In this document: one piece after another, positions 1 to 11,565 of the stretch
Numbering within the stretch: the first letter of the stretch is position 1
Layout of the letters: each line of letters opens with the position of its first letter
Assembly (NCBI GenBank): GCA_027924645.1
Contig: BSBN01000254.1
Location: 10,372,001-10,436,000, forward strand
Length of the DNA stretch: 64,000 bases
Direction of reading: 5' to 3'
Origin: Cunninghamia lanceolata
Lineage: Eukaryota > Streptophyta > Pinopsida > Cupressales > Cupressaceae
Made by a program: the position numbers and the translations under genes
The notes under the pieces: generated by a model
The model's input: the letters and a program-made list of their open reading frames with translations, nothing else
Told to the model about the DNA's origin: nothing
Database searches by the model: none

Positions 1-837
1 AGTGAGACTTTATTACAATGCAAATTATGATTCACGAGAGATAAAAGATGAAACCCTAAAATATGAGCAGTAATGTTTTCATTTTCATGAGCAAGCTACA
101 GGAAGAAGCGGGAGTTTTCTTTCATGACACAAAGATGCATTTTTAGTGCCAGATATAGCCATGGGTGAAACAGAAATAGAAGTTTAGTTTCAAATTATGG
201 ATTTGTTGCTAGATTTGGTGCCAGATTTTGTAGATTCAGTTACAGATTTTTAGAGAAACAGTTTCAATTTTGTTGGGTCTTTCAAGCTATAAATGGACAG
301 CTGAGACACAGAGATAAGGGTTCTTCAGACACATTCAGAGTTCTATATTTTTCTATAGATCAGAGATTTAAGAGCAGCAGTAGATTTTCTTTTTGCCTTT
401 GCAATTCTTCCTTATGAGAATGTAACAGTCATTTTGTGCAGTAACGTTTGCCTCTATAACTGATCATTCAAATAATGAGATGGTGTTCTATGCATATTGG
501 ATATCTCTATTTCTTGCTTCTAATTTCTCTATTTCTCTGCCTCTGTTTAATATGTTTTAAAATTAAGTTTTAATCATGCACATTTTGCTCTTTAAATCCA
601 GTTAAATCTTTCAAAGTTAGACACTGTGCAACTAATTATTTCATTCTGGTGGATCGCCTTAGTATTAGGTCTTTGATTTTCTGCAATCTTGTTTCCTTCT
701 GACCCTTTTCTCAAACCCCATTGAAGAACGGAAGAGCCAACTTCCTTAAAATCTGGAGGTCACTCTGAGGAGCATTCCCATGTCTCAGAGTTTCCCATGT
801 TGCTATTGGATTACACCCACAGACCTATGCATCAACA
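1..837. other. Unassigned, LTR-like leader sequence
   Basis: No open reading frame of note. The stretch ends abruptly where the truncated non-autonomous element begins (homology with the right edge starts at 838). A TATA-like TATAAATG lies at 288-295, followed by a transcript-leader-like, T-rich sequence, so this may be the end of an LTR plus leader from another element on the plus strand. I see no primer-binding site or polypurine tract that would prove it. Confidence 0.25.
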
Positions 838-3395
838 CAACCCATGGTTTTCTTTTGGAAAGGCTTGTAACCTTGACACCAAGGTGCACGACCTTAGTAA
901 GGGCCATGCCTTGATGTAGAAGGTCGTGGCTTTTTACAAGAAGCCTGGTCCACAAAGGTGAATGCATCCTATTTGGGAAGGCCATGTGCCTCCATGTAAT
1001 AAAGGTCGACGCCTACATGAAATGCCCACCTTGGCCTACATTGCTTGCTTTAGATAAGGGGTCTTCCTTTGCATGCAACATATCATTTTTTTCTGCAGGA
1101 AGTTGGTGTGTGGCTACACATGGTGGGTGTAAGATTTGAAGGAGCAAGGCAGATTCTTGGCTATAGGTGCACAACTTCTTAAGGCCTATATGGCCTTGGA
1201 AAAAAGGCCCACGAGCTATTAAAGGCCTGCAACCTATCAAAGGTTCACTCCTGGTCTTATTTCACTTCTACAATAGCCCTATAAAATCACTTGGAAGTGT
1301 CCAAACAAAGGAAGCATGCAAATCTATTTGAGAAGAGGCAATTTCTTTTCTCCCTATTTCTACAAACGCCCTTGCTTCTACCCAGATGTCCAGCTCTCTA
1401 TAGATGAGATTTCTGCCCAAAAAAAGGGATCAAAGAAGGCCAAGCTCCCATGGGTTCGATTCAGAACTGCTAGAGAAGGGTGACTTGGAGAAATAGCGCT
1501 TGGATAAGAGAAGGAGACATTATTGTTGCCATTCCAAGATGCCATTTGAAGAACCTATTTTCTATAATCCCTAGCCGCCCCTACCATTTTTTGGATTTGT
1601 TTGCCCTAATTTTTCCCTTAGCATAAGATGTGCCCTAATGGGCTTTGTATTATACCTTTTATTTTGAAGAATTTAAGCTTATGCTTATAAAGTATATTTT
1701 GGGTATTTAAAATTGGGGAAAATTGCTTTGAGGGAATAATGTTTTTCAAAAACCCTTGTATTTTCACCTGACGAAGATGAAGGGTGAGGTCTAGTTTGGC
1801 ATGAGGCCAATACCCCCTCACAGTAAAAACCATTATATTGTAGTCTCTTTGTCATTTCCAATGAGTAGTTGGAAGGCTAGGTTCACTCGGAGTTATAGGC
1901 ATTTTTTTCCTATTTTCTAGTGCACATGTATTAAATTAGGCCATTTACGGGTAACTTATTTATATCATAACTTTTGATTGGTACTCAAAATTGAGCACCA
2001 TATTTTTGAAAAAGTTAATGTTTTCACATTTCCCATCTATTGGACCTACTTACATTGTAAAACACACTAAATTATAAAGTGCCAAAATTGGGGGGTTGCC
2101 TAATGTGTTGATTTCTATTGTCTAAAGCAATTAACCTATTCTAAAATCATGGGATATCAAACTCACTCATATGTAATCAACCTAAAAATGGGAAACTATA
2201 ATTCATGGTGTTAAGGCATCCTGAAACATCTCAAGTTCCATAATCTCATGCCATATATGTATGGACTTATCCCTGAACTAGGTAAACAATCTCAAAAGGA
2301 TAAGTAGTTTAATAATCGTGATCATATTTTTGGATTAATCAGTTTACATATTCTAGATGATGCTTTGTACGCCATCATGGATATTAACTATCCACATGCA
2401 TCATGTATTCAAATTTGGGAGATATATGGAGACTCCAATGTTTCTCCATTCCCACATGATCCTGCTTTGATCACTACTCACATCCCTAATCATGATACAA
2501 AAATAGAATGTTCCATTGACATAGAAGGTCATCACTCCTACTATTGCTTTGTCATATTCCAAAGTCACTTCTTCAAAAGCTTCTGGTGCTTCTTTGCAAT
2601 AGGATATCAGTCTTCCTAGCATTATTGATTGGGAAATATTTCTACCTGACATTACTTGTCTGTTTGTAGAGTCCCGCATTGCTGACTTGGAAGCACACTT
2701 TCATGATATCAATCTTCTCTTCAATGACAGTTTGATGAAACTGCATCTCCATTATCCTCTTTGGATATTCATACTCTACATCATCCTACACATGGTTTGG
2801 GCTTGTCATTATCCTCATCTATTAGGTGTGCACCTGATTTATTTATGGTATCCTTCGGCATCGACATGTGGACACCTGAGCATTCTTTGAAGAGATCACA
2901 ATTGGCACCATAGTCCTTGGATCAGATTCAACATGACTCAAGATCATAAATACATCTTCTCTCATGGGAAGATATCCTGCATCTTTAGGTGGTTTCATTT
3001 CTCCCCAAGGGAAGCAACATTGTTTGGTGTTCTTGGATCTAGATCTGCATCCTCTACATTGACTATCTAGCATCACTATAGTAGGACATGTATTATGGGG
3101 GGTCTCATAGACCTTCTATCATTTTCTCTCCTATGGGGGAATCACATATTGTACTTAGTGAAAGAAGTAGTACTTCTTCACTTGTAAACTTTTGATGCAT
3201 CTAATCTCTCTTTTGGAGGGTGGTTTTTTCCCAATAGGTTTTCTATTTTTCTCCATTTATGAGAGATTGCATTGTTTTGGGTACCTCATTAGGCCTAGTT
3301 GTTAGAACCCAATTTCATATTTTCATTGTTCATGGTTACCTCTATAAGCTTTGTAGTTGGGATCCATTTCTTTTGTGCCCACCTAAGCTATGCCT

Positions 3396-3403
3396 AAGGG
3401 GGG
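3396..3403 (+). promoter_or_regulatory. Polypurine tract
   Basis: AAGGGGGG lies immediately before the LTR start TGCTAG. It has the expected position and composition for the plus-strand primer of a copia element. The same tract occurs inverted just above 60,817. Confidence 0.75.
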
Positions 3404-3694
3404 TGCTAGTGTATATATTTCATATATATTATACACTTAGGCATAAGCCTACTTAGGTGTGCCCTTACATAATCTTGACACATGTCAAGGTTGATGGGTG
3501 GTTAAGGTTGTTAGGAGGTTCGTTGAGGGGTCATCAAGTCTCCCACTAAACGAGCCACTCATGCTAGTTTGTAGGAGTCTTTCACTCAACTAACAAACTT
3601 CAACTTTTCACCTATATGTAATCATTATTTCAACTATCAATATACTCCAGATTTGATACTTGCATTTGTCTCTTGATCTTGGCTCAATTCTATA
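3404..3694 (+). repeat. 3' LTR of the left non-autonomous element, with target-site repeat
   Basis: A 291-bp LTR starting TGCTAG and ending in CAATTCTATA. It is followed by CTATT (3,695-3,699). The right-hand inverted copy (60,527-60,817) is also 291 bp and is followed by the same pentamer, AATAG on the plus strand. The two are copies of one insertion made before the inverted duplication. Confidence 0.75.
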
Positions 3695-3699
3695 CTATT

Positions 3700-4226
3700 A
3701 ACACTATGCGTAACTTTCAACTTAGGGACTTTTAGTATTTTGTCTCATCTCATATGGTTGAGACATGTATCCTTACTTTCTGAGACACATATTGCATGTT
3801 TACTTGCCACTTTCTCAAACACTTATCATTTAAACTTACAAGTGTGGTACCTATGGAGGGGTAGGCAGTCATTGATTCCTACCTCCTCTTTCATGCCTAT
3901 TTATATAATACATAATGTACATTTTTACTCAAATTTTGAATATATTTTATAGGCTTATTTTGTGCAATTTAGTTTGTGGAAGTGATTCTAGTTCTAGCTA
4001 GCTGATCTTGGTTGCTCTAATAGGACCTTCTTTTACATGAAGAATAATTGAGGACCTATCCACACATTTCTTTTTCATTTCCTATGAAAATAATATTACA
4101 ACAAGAGCATCCAACTTAGGATCTTTGAGACTAGCACTAATAGCAAGAATAAAATTCTTCCATGACTCAAGATAGTTGACTAAAAAATAAATTAAATAAA
4201 TTTAAATGCTCAATAGTTGAACCACC
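3700..4226. other. Gene-free spacer; block A/B homology starts at 3,958
   Basis: No coding potential found. The part 3,700-3,957 is shared only with the right arm (about 60,270-60,521). From 3,958 on, the sequence is also shared with 14,937 onward, which defines the left edge of the tandem unit. It may be the 5' flank of the truncated LINE. Confidence 0.5.
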
Positions 4227-6990
4227 TTCTTTGGCAATAAGAGATTTCCCAAGGAGATGAATAACACTTTTATCACTCTTATTCCTAAGAAACCTAAAGA
4301 CAATTCCTTTTCTAACTTCAGGGGTATTAGCCTGTGTAACTCTGTATATAAAATCTTCTCAAAGGTTCTTGCTTCCAGGCTCCATGTTATTCTTCCGAAG
4401 ATCACCTCTTCCCAACAAAGAGGTTTTGTCTCAGGAAGGTAGATTTTGGACTCTGTCATCACGGTTCATGATCTAATATTCATTTGTTAATGGAGAACAA
4501 GAAAGAAGGGTTTTTCCTCAAGCTAGACCTCATGAAGGCTTATGATAGAGTGAACTAGAAGTTCTTATCGAAGCTTTTATTCAAATTTGGTTTCAACCAA
4601 AAATTTCTAGATTTGGTTTCTCAGATGATTACCTCATCCAATTTTTTGGTGCTAGACAATGCTACACCTTATGGATTTTTCAATTCTTCTTGGAGGATTA
4701 GATAGGGAGATCTGATCTCTCCCTTCCTTTTTCATATAATGTCTGAGGTGTTAGGATGCAACATATCTAAAGTTGTTTCTTCAGGGACCCTTCATAGAGT
4801 CAGTCCTTCATCAATTGGTCATCCTTGTTCTCATCAATAGTTTATTGATGATACTATAATCGTGGCAGAGGCTTCAATTGTTGAAGCTATAATTTTCAAA
4901 AAAATCATGTTTAAATATGAAGAAGCCTTGGGAAAAAGGATATGTTTACCTAAGAGCGTGTTTTTCTTTATGAACATCCCCAATCAGAGACAAGTGTAAA
5001 TTGCCAATATTTTTAATTGTAAAGTAGAACTTTTTCCCTCCACTTATCTCAGTTTACCTCTGTATGAAAAAAGGTTTCAAAAGCCTTTTGGTTGGGACTG
5101 GTGGACTATTTCCATACAAAACTAGCTAGCTAGAAGAGGGCTCTTTTAAGTCAAGTAGGAAAGATTCAATTAATAAAAGCTACTCTACCAAATATGTTGG
5201 TTTATGCTACGAGCCTTTTCAAAATGCTAGGGAAATATATGGAGAAGATTGAACAGATACAGAGGAAATTCTTATGGACTCACATGGGAGAGAAGAAGAA
5301 AATATCATTAGTGTCTTGGGACCTCGTGTATAACCCAAGGAAGTAAGGGGGACTCAAAATAAGGAAGATCAAAAAGTTCAATTAAGATATAATGGATAAG
5401 ATGGCCTAGAGACTGGTCAAAGAAAGTAATGAATGGATTGATATAGTGAACCATAAATACCTCACTAGGTTCCATAACTTCTGTGATGTTTTAGAAGTTG
5501 ATAAGGACATGCTTTTGGTTGGTTCTAACATATGGAAAATATTGTTGACAACAGAAACTTAATTAGAGAGGGCATGAAGTGGAAGGTTGAGAATGGTAAT
5601 TCTTTTCAATTCTTGGAGGACCTTTGGAATGGGGACACAAAGTTCCTTGCTTTGGAGTGGGCCAGACCAATTAGGGGGCTATGCATAAAAAATGCGGGTT
5701 AGTAGGTGGCAGATTATGGAGCATGATAGATGGAAAATTCTCCTTGAGATCAATCCCTCCTTAATGACCTTCAGGTCTTCCTCTCTCGTTTCCACGTGCC
5801 CTATTCGTAGACGGAGGATGAGCTAGTTTGGAACTCTTCCCCTTTAGGCAAATTCTTAGTGGTGTCTGGTTTTGATATGCTAATTCATACTCAAACCACC
5901 ATACCTTTCTGGGCCAACCTTTGGATTCTGGATCTCATTCCAAAAATTAATATCTTTTTCTAGCTTATAGCTCAAAATAAAATTTTAACCATTGAGAACT
6001 TGTGCAAATGTAGTTTTGCCATTCCTAATAGGTGTGCTTTATGTTTGAATTAATTGGAGTTGATGGTCCACCTGCTAATCAGATGCGACTTCTCGAGAGA
6101 CATATGGGGAAAGATTCTCTCTCTTTGGAACTTGGAATGGGTTTTTCCAAACTCCTTACAGGACTTGGTTGCCTAGTGGCAAGCTCCTTCCCTAAATTTT
6201 GCACTTAGATTCCTTTGGGCCCTCACCCTCCCCCATGTGGCCTGGGGAGTTTGGAAAGAAAGAAATAATAGAATATTCTGGTGAGACAACAATGTCTGTT
6301 GATGGTGTGATGGTAAAAATTATGAGGGCTATAAAGGAAAACTTCACTCAAGGTATGGTGGAAAAAAACTGGAATGGGAAAAAGGAACACACTTCAAATT
6401 ATGACTTATTGGGGCTTAATGGTGGAAATCTCTATCTCATTTAAGAAGATTAAGAAGGGTAGAGATTAGGTCAAATGGAATACCCCACCTTTTGAGTGGG
6501 TAAAGGTCAACTTCAACAAGGTAGCCAAAGGGAATCCCAAGTCAGCTGGTAGCAGAGGAGTGTTAAGAGATGATAAAGGTAGATTTATTTTGGTTGTGGC
6601 ACTCCCATTAAGCATCTAATCTAATCACTATGCTAAAGCTATGGCAGCCTACCATAGCATCAAGCTAGCCTACAAGAAAGTTTATAAGAAGGTTTGGATC
6701 GAAGGAGACTCACTCAATATCATAAATTGCCTAAAGGAAATCCAAGTCCCAAGTTGGACCATTCAAATTTTGATAAAGGATTCTATTCAAATGTTAAATT
6801 CTTTTGAAAAATCTTTAATTTCCCATATATTTCAAGAAATAAATGGGTTGGCTAATGTAACGGCCAATGAGGGAGTGATTTCCCATGATATCAAACAATT
6901 GGAAAAGCCATCAGACATGCCAAGTGAGGTAAAATCTATTGTGACCAATGAAGGAAATTATGACAACTTCAATATTATTTTTGAGATTTA
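4227..6990 (+). pseudogene. LINE (L1-type) reverse transcriptase, zf-RVT and RNase H, block A
   Basis: Remnant of a plant non-LTR retrotransposon ORF2. It opens within the reverse transcriptase at the typical NNTFITLIPKK and FRGISLCN motifs (about 4,257-4,340), then SQQRGFVSGR, KLDLMKAYDRVN, and the catalytic FIDD box at 4,841-4,852. A zinc-knuckle-like zf-RVT segment with PNRCALCLN follows near 6,020-6,060. A plant-type RNase H (RVT_3) with WIEGDSLNIINCL lies in the open stretch 6,641-6,991. Many stops and frameshifts break it, for example TAG in place of Trp after AYDRVN. The endonuclease and ORF1 are absent, so it is 5' truncated. The same stop after AYDRVN is present in all three copies, so the LINE was dead before the duplications. 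Confidence 0.9.
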
Positions 6991-7034
6991 ACCTGATGAT
7001 AACTCTACAATAGTTCACATGCTTTCTGGGTAGG

Positions 7035-8999
7035 TTGAAGACACTTCTAATTAAAATACGAAAAGCACCATTTCTTTTGCAGAAGTTGGAGTATTCTGAA
7101 AGAGACAACCATAGACCGACTAAAATGGGAGGAGATAGGAATAGGATGGAACCTTGCTCCTACGATCGAGTACACAAAATCATGTTGGATGGGTGGCTTG
7201 TCCCCCTTATGGATAAATTGCATGGGTCAGACCCAATTCGTAATAATTTATTTGCAAAAGGGTCACATGGCAGAAAAGTTGAGGTCTATGGGACTGAGAC
7301 TGATATAACAGAAGACCTCATAGCTGGTATTACTGGCTTGTCAATGGATGGGAGAAATGTTTTCAAGCATCGTAAAGAAAGAGAGGAAGCGTTGAAATCC
7401 TTTTTTAAAGGCAACGAGAGGAACCTACTTGTGAAGTTCAACTCAGGACGATACAAGAGGAAGTCCATCAAGCCTATCTAGGGAGAAGTGGTAGAGGTTA
7501 TCATGCACTACATTACCATAAAGGTAGTTTTACTACCATTTATAGTTATCATTTCATGTTCTTGAATCACTTCAGACATAAAATGGTAATTTCTTTTCCA
7601 TTTTACCTTTTATCCTACATATAATTTTCCATAAAAGAAAATAAGAGAAACCCTAGGTTACCTATTTTACATGAAGGCTTAGTTCTACTCATCATGGAGA
7701 ACATAAAAACTCTAGTACCACCTAGTGAGGAGATAAAGGGGAGTTCTATGAAGAAGGGAAAGAAGCCCATCGTGGAGTACTCTGTTTCCACAGATGGTGA
7801 AACTAGGGAAGAAGAAGAGGACCCAAATTGGGTCAGCAAAGAGGTTTCTGTAGAGGTTCTCTCCACTCCACAATCCTCTAAGCTAGAGGAGGGGGGAAAT
7901 GCCCAAAAAGAGAAAAAGGACTAGTGAAAAGAGAACCACGATCAAATAGAGTAGAAAAGAGGAGGATTTCTAGTCCATAGACTCCACCTTTGGGGATGTA
8001 GGAGATGAAGGGTATATGGAGGAGAAGGTTGGTAAATAAAAGAAAGAAAAGATGAAGAAAGGTAGGTAGAACCTGGAGGAAATTGAGTTCTTTGTGGAGA
8101 AAAACACTGGTGAGAAAGGTAAGAAAGGTAAAAAGTTGTAGTTTAAAATTGGGATGGATAAGAATCCTAAAGAGGAACAAGTTAAGGGCATGGTGATTGA
8201 AGATCCTGGGACTGGTATTCCATTTCCTCAAATCCTAAACCATAGCAGTAATCTCCCTGAGAACTTTTCTTTCCTTCTATCTTCATCTATGAATAGGGAG
8301 GAGCTATCTGAATATATAGGGATGGTGAGGGAAGTTGTTAATAACCAACACATGTTAATTAAGTGGTTTTTCATAGAGATAAACAGGATTAACATTTGGC
8401 TCACTACTATTTAGCAAAGGATGTTGAGGGGTGTAGAAATTGATGATAGGTTGGATGAGGAAATTCAAATGTCCTGGGAAGCCATCCCAAAGGTTAAACA
8501 ACTAGAAAAGGACCTAGTGTCTCATAGCCAAGAACATGACACTCGCATAAACAATGTGGAAACTGAAGTGAAAGATATTAAGAAAAATCTAGAAAGGATG
8601 CTGGAAATCAAAAAATGCACCATATAGAACATCGTGGAAAGAATAAGAATCCTTATAGAAAATCTTAAGGAGTTGAAGGAAGAACACATGGCAGGGATGG
8701 GGGAAGAGAGGGATGCTCAGGGTAAGTTGCAAAAAACAAGGAACAAAGGGAAAGAGACTAAAAGTAATGAATTGGGGGACTCAGCTCTAGGATTCGTGGA
8801 AGCAAAAAGAAATCTATCCAAGAGGAGAAGGATGAACTTTTGGGCTTCACCAAACTTCATGAAGAATTTTATAAATAGGAATTGGTTGCTACTGAAAATC
8901 TTAAAAGCATGTGATCTTGCTGACTGGATCTTGAAGGCTGGCTATATAGTGCGCCACTATCTGTTTGTTGGTACTATCTATAATAGGTTGAATATCTAG
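7035..8999 (+). pseudogene. ORF-X: accessory coiled-coil ORF, block A
   Basis: An ORF of about 650 codons in pieces, not part of the LINE. Order: N-terminal globular part with a VPLMDKLHGSDPI segment (about 7,200) and the motif TEDLIAGITGL (about 7,310-7,345); a hydrophobic FYLLSYI patch near 7,600; a charged middle (7,694-7,924; EEEEDPNW, Lys-rich end); a globular piece from 8,154 with GTGIPFPQI; and a heptad-rich coiled coil at 8,421-8,720. From 8,154 the frame runs through three in-frame TAG codons (8,412, 8,625 and 8,997), all present at the same places in copies B and C. After the last TAG the frame continues into a hydrophobic segment of about 22 residues near 9,000-9,080, possibly a membrane anchor. 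Function unknown. The layout recalls the env-like or extra ORFs of plant LTR elements, but this is inference. Confidence 0.6.
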
Positions 9000-9072
9000 G
9001 CATGTTTTGTTGCTTTAGGTATTTTTTGTCTTTTAGCTACTATCCTACTTTGTTATATCTTTGGGGTAGCAT

Positions 9073-9378
9073 CTAGTTGTAGGGTTTCAGAGCCCCTTCA
9101 AAACCTATTTTACCCCTTTTATCAAAAATAACTGAATCGCCTTCCTTCATTTTTAGAGAAAAAAAAATTATTTTTAAATATAATGTATTTACCATACTCT
9201 TAGCTTGGTAGATCTGACCCAACCATTTCCATAGATCATATGTATTTTTCTCTTCTGAAACATTTAGCAAAATAGAGTCTACAAGAGAAAGCCAAATTGT
9301 CCCCCATGCTTTCTTATCCATCTTATCCCACTCATCTTGATCTATTTTATCGAGTTTCTTACCACTTGTTGCAACCAA
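9073..9378 (-). pseudogene. Ty1/copia gag fragment (UBN2 region), block A
   Basis: A 101-codon piece of a copia Gag, recognisable by DEWDKMDKKAWGTIWLSL, NTYDLWKWLGQIYQAKSM and LKMKEGDSV, the usual order in the UBN2/gag domain. Its N-terminal side is cut by the Tat LTR that starts at 9,380. After MKEGDSV the reading departs from gag and runs into the ORF-X tail. The same boundaries occur in copies B and C, so the junctions are inherited. No other gag or pol of this element remains here. Confidence 0.8.
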
Positions 9379-9379
9379 C

Positions 9380-10482
9380 TGTTATGGGAAAATTGGTGTT
9401 AATGAATAATTAATATAAAATCAACAATACCCAATAACTCAATGAAATAAGAAACAAAGAAATCAATCAAACAAAGAACTTCAAACCTTTGCAAACCTCT
9501 TCACTTCATGGCTTCTATTGATTGCCTATCACAACTGATCTTGTCTATGAATATGGCCCTCAGAAGGTGCACTTCCTTTCTATTCCAAGAGGTCAAATGG
9601 GAATGGCTATGATAGTTTATTGCAATGAAGATGAACTTCACAACAATGGTAATGATATGGTAAAAGGGTGATCGCAAGCAAATGGAATGACTTGGGTGCC
9701 AAAGGTGTGCTGTAATTCCTCCAGAGTAATGTTACTAAAAGCTTGGATGAATTAAATGGAGGAATTGGGTTCAATTTATAGCCTCGTGAGAGAGAAGATC
9801 AATGGTATAGAAACTTTGAGAGAATGTGCGTGAATAGAAAGAAGACAAGTGTCACACAAAATCTATTTTGCTTGAGTTAACTACTTTCTTTTATAAAGGT
9901 AAAATTTGATTTCATAAATTAGAATACTTTTTTCTAATTTAAGAGTTGTTGATAAAAACAAGGTTGATTGAGTCAGTTAACTCAACTTGTGATTTTCTTT
10001 TACATGATTTGGATGAAATTAAATAATAAATTATTTAATTTTGTGTGCATGAAGAAGAAGACTTATTTTTAGAAGATTTGGAAGATATTTGAGAAGATAA
10101 GAAAGCAAATTAAATAAATAGATTTATTTAATTGTTTGTGCATGATTTGGAAGAATAAATAAAATATTTGATTGTATTTTATTTTTAGAGATTGAGAAGA
10201 TTTTAAATAAATTTGATTGATTTATTTAAACTTGGAAGAAGAATTGACTTAATTAAATAATTAAGAATTATTTAATTGTTTGGAAGAATTTAATTAAATA
10301 AATGATTTTATTTAATTTTGACTTTAGAAGAGGTAATTAAATATTTTGATATTTAATTAATTTAGAGGAATATGAATCTAATAAATAAATAAATTGATTT
10401 ATTTATTGATAGAGAAATTAGAATGAAATAAATATTAAGAATATTTATTTAGACAGAGTCATGTCATTTTTAGGTGTATACA
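9380..10482 (-). repeat. 3' LTR of a Tat-type Ty3/gypsy element, block A
   Basis: Bounded by TGTATACACC on the minus strand (from 10,482) and CCATAACA (ending 9,380), about 1.1 kb. The minus-strand orientation is set by the polypurine tract directly upstream and by the minus-strand pol in block B. Copies lie at 19,185-20,312 and 53,821-54,913. It sits inside a copia gag, next to CCAAC on the plus strand; the other half of any target-site repeat is not visible because the 5' end of the element is missing. Confidence 0.75.
10017..10450. repeat. Array of nine short palindromes in the Tat LTR, block A
   Basis: Nine successive inverted repeats of 24-29 bp at about 10,017-10,040, 10,108-10,133, 10,157-10,184, 10,202-10,230, 10,251-10,277, 10,292-10,317, 10,335-10,358, 10,380-10,407 and 10,426-10,450. 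Most have perfect arms of 10-12 bp, such as AATTAAATAA paired with TTATTTAATT, around loops of 2-8 bp. The linkers are rich in GAAGA. The series is kept in the other two LTR copies. Confidence 0.85.
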
Positions 10483-10496
10483 TTTTGCCCCTCTTT
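10483..10496 (-). promoter_or_regulatory. Polypurine tract of the Tat element, block A
   Basis: On the minus strand AAAGAGGGGCAAAA precedes the LTR start TGTATACA. Its position fixes the element's orientation and shows that the internal region lies at higher coordinates. Confidence 0.75.
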
Positions 10497-10769
10497 AATG
10501 CAATTCAGTTTACAACGTTGCTTCAAAGAATAGATTTTTCTGATAATGATACATGCCCCTGCCTGCCCTTGGTATAGGTTTAACGATGGTAGGATGCCCC
10601 CTCAGGAGATTGGACGGGAAGAAAGCAAAAGGACGGGAGATGGAAATCTCATGAAGAAGAAGGTGAAAAACAAGATAGGATGAAAAATTGGTTATGGTTT
10701 AGAGAAACGGGAAGAAACGGACTTGGGAAGTAGCCACGGTCACCACACAACCAGTTAGGGTACACTTAC

Positions 10770-10779
10770 TATATATAGG
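10770..10779 (+). promoter_or_regulatory. TATA box of the antisense PMD gene, block A
   Basis: CTATATATAG, conserved at 20,602-20,611 and, inverted, at 53,522-53,531. It lies about 290 bp inside the polypurine tract and upstream of the leader exon and intron of the plus-strand PMD gene. It therefore looks like a separate promoter that drives transcription against the direction of the host element. Confidence 0.6.
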
Positions 10780-11019
10780 AGTCGGGTCTACAATCCTAGT
10801 CATTTTCACACTTAGCTTTTGTTGATAGGTCCTGGAGAGCTTAGGAGAGCACACGAGCATAGAGTAGTCGGCATAGAGATGGATATTCCATGTGAAGAGC
10901 ACCGCTTTGAGCGAGTCTGATGGTTCAATTAGCCAGCTGACATAGGACCACCGATATGTAGTTTGAAAAAACTCACCTAGGGTCATTTATTAGTGCAATA
11001 AATGCTAGGGAAAGTTTAG

Positions 11020-11565
11020 GTATGACAGATGCGTCGATCTGTGTTTTGGCACATATGTACTCCGAAACCATGTATATGATATGATTCAATGCATTTACAG
11101 TATGAAATGACACATATACAAGTTCTCCACATGCATGATATGGGTCAGTGCATACAATACGTTTTTGCGAATTTGATATGGGAAACGATGCATACATAGA
11201 AGTTGTGCATGGATGACATGTTACAGCACATTCACTAAGAAGCTGCGCTTTTGATAAGGAGCTATGCTTATACTCAATTTGGTGGTGCATTTGCCAGAAG
11301 TGGTGCATTTATTGTGAAATGGCACCTATACCTTCTAGTTCAGTGCATATGTTTTAGATAGTCAATTTACTTAATGAAATTGACTTGATTGGCATCTTGC
11401 TCGATGCGTCAATCGATAAGTGATCTCTGAGATTGCAGGAATCTAGTCAAGAGATGTTGTATGCTATTTTGATCAATTTGATATGTTAAGTAAGTGACAT
11501 GATGCTTTAGATAGTGTTGAGTAGTTATGTAGTTTTGGTTGACGCATTGTGTTGCTTGATTGCAG
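11020..11565 (+). other. Predicted 546-bp intron in the leader of the PMD gene, block A
   Basis: Donor AG|GTATGA (AG|GTAAGA in copies B and C) and acceptor TTGATTGCAG|GAG. The predicted intron is exactly 546 bp in all three copies (20,853-21,398 and 52,735-53,280). The first exon would start about 30 bp after the TATA box and has no long ORF, so it is likely a mostly untranslated leader. The intron is dense in TGCGCAT/TGTGCAT words. Confidence 0.6.

Larger units (their letters stand above)
838..3694 (+). mobile_element. Non-autonomous copia-like element, 5' truncated (left copy)
   Basis: Non-coding body of a Ty1/copia-derived element ending in a polypurine tract and 3' LTR. It is the inverted counterpart of the nearly complete element at 60,527-63,986. 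The internal leader around 1,900-2,100 and the tail around 2,640-3,400 resemble the leader of the copia element at 28.7-32.9 kb and the tail of the copia remnant at 34.6-36.0 kb. It therefore looks like a derivative that kept leader and tail and lost gag-pol. The short ORFs across it show no recognisable domain. The 5' LTR and first ~320 bp are missing, replaced at 838 by unrelated DNA. Confidence 0.7.

Noticed and set aside
1441..1475. tRNA T-arm-like GGTTCGATTC
   Set aside because: No matching acceptor stem, anticodon arm or D arm can be folded around it.
4202..4462. Minus-strand 86-codon ORF overlapping the LINE start
   Set aside because: Reverse-strand shadow of the reverse transcriptase opening. 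The plus-strand frame has the recognisable motifs.
7035..8999. ORF-X as ORF1 of the adjacent LINE
   Set aside because: It lies downstream of the RNase H, not upstream of the reverse transcriptase, and lacks the zinc knuckle typical of plant LINE ORF1. Adjacency is more likely from insertion.
10483..10496. This site as a plus-strand primer-binding site
   Set aside because: TTTTGCCCCTC does not match a usual tRNA 3' end. On the minus strand it is a clear polypurine tract, and pol in block B is on the minus strand.
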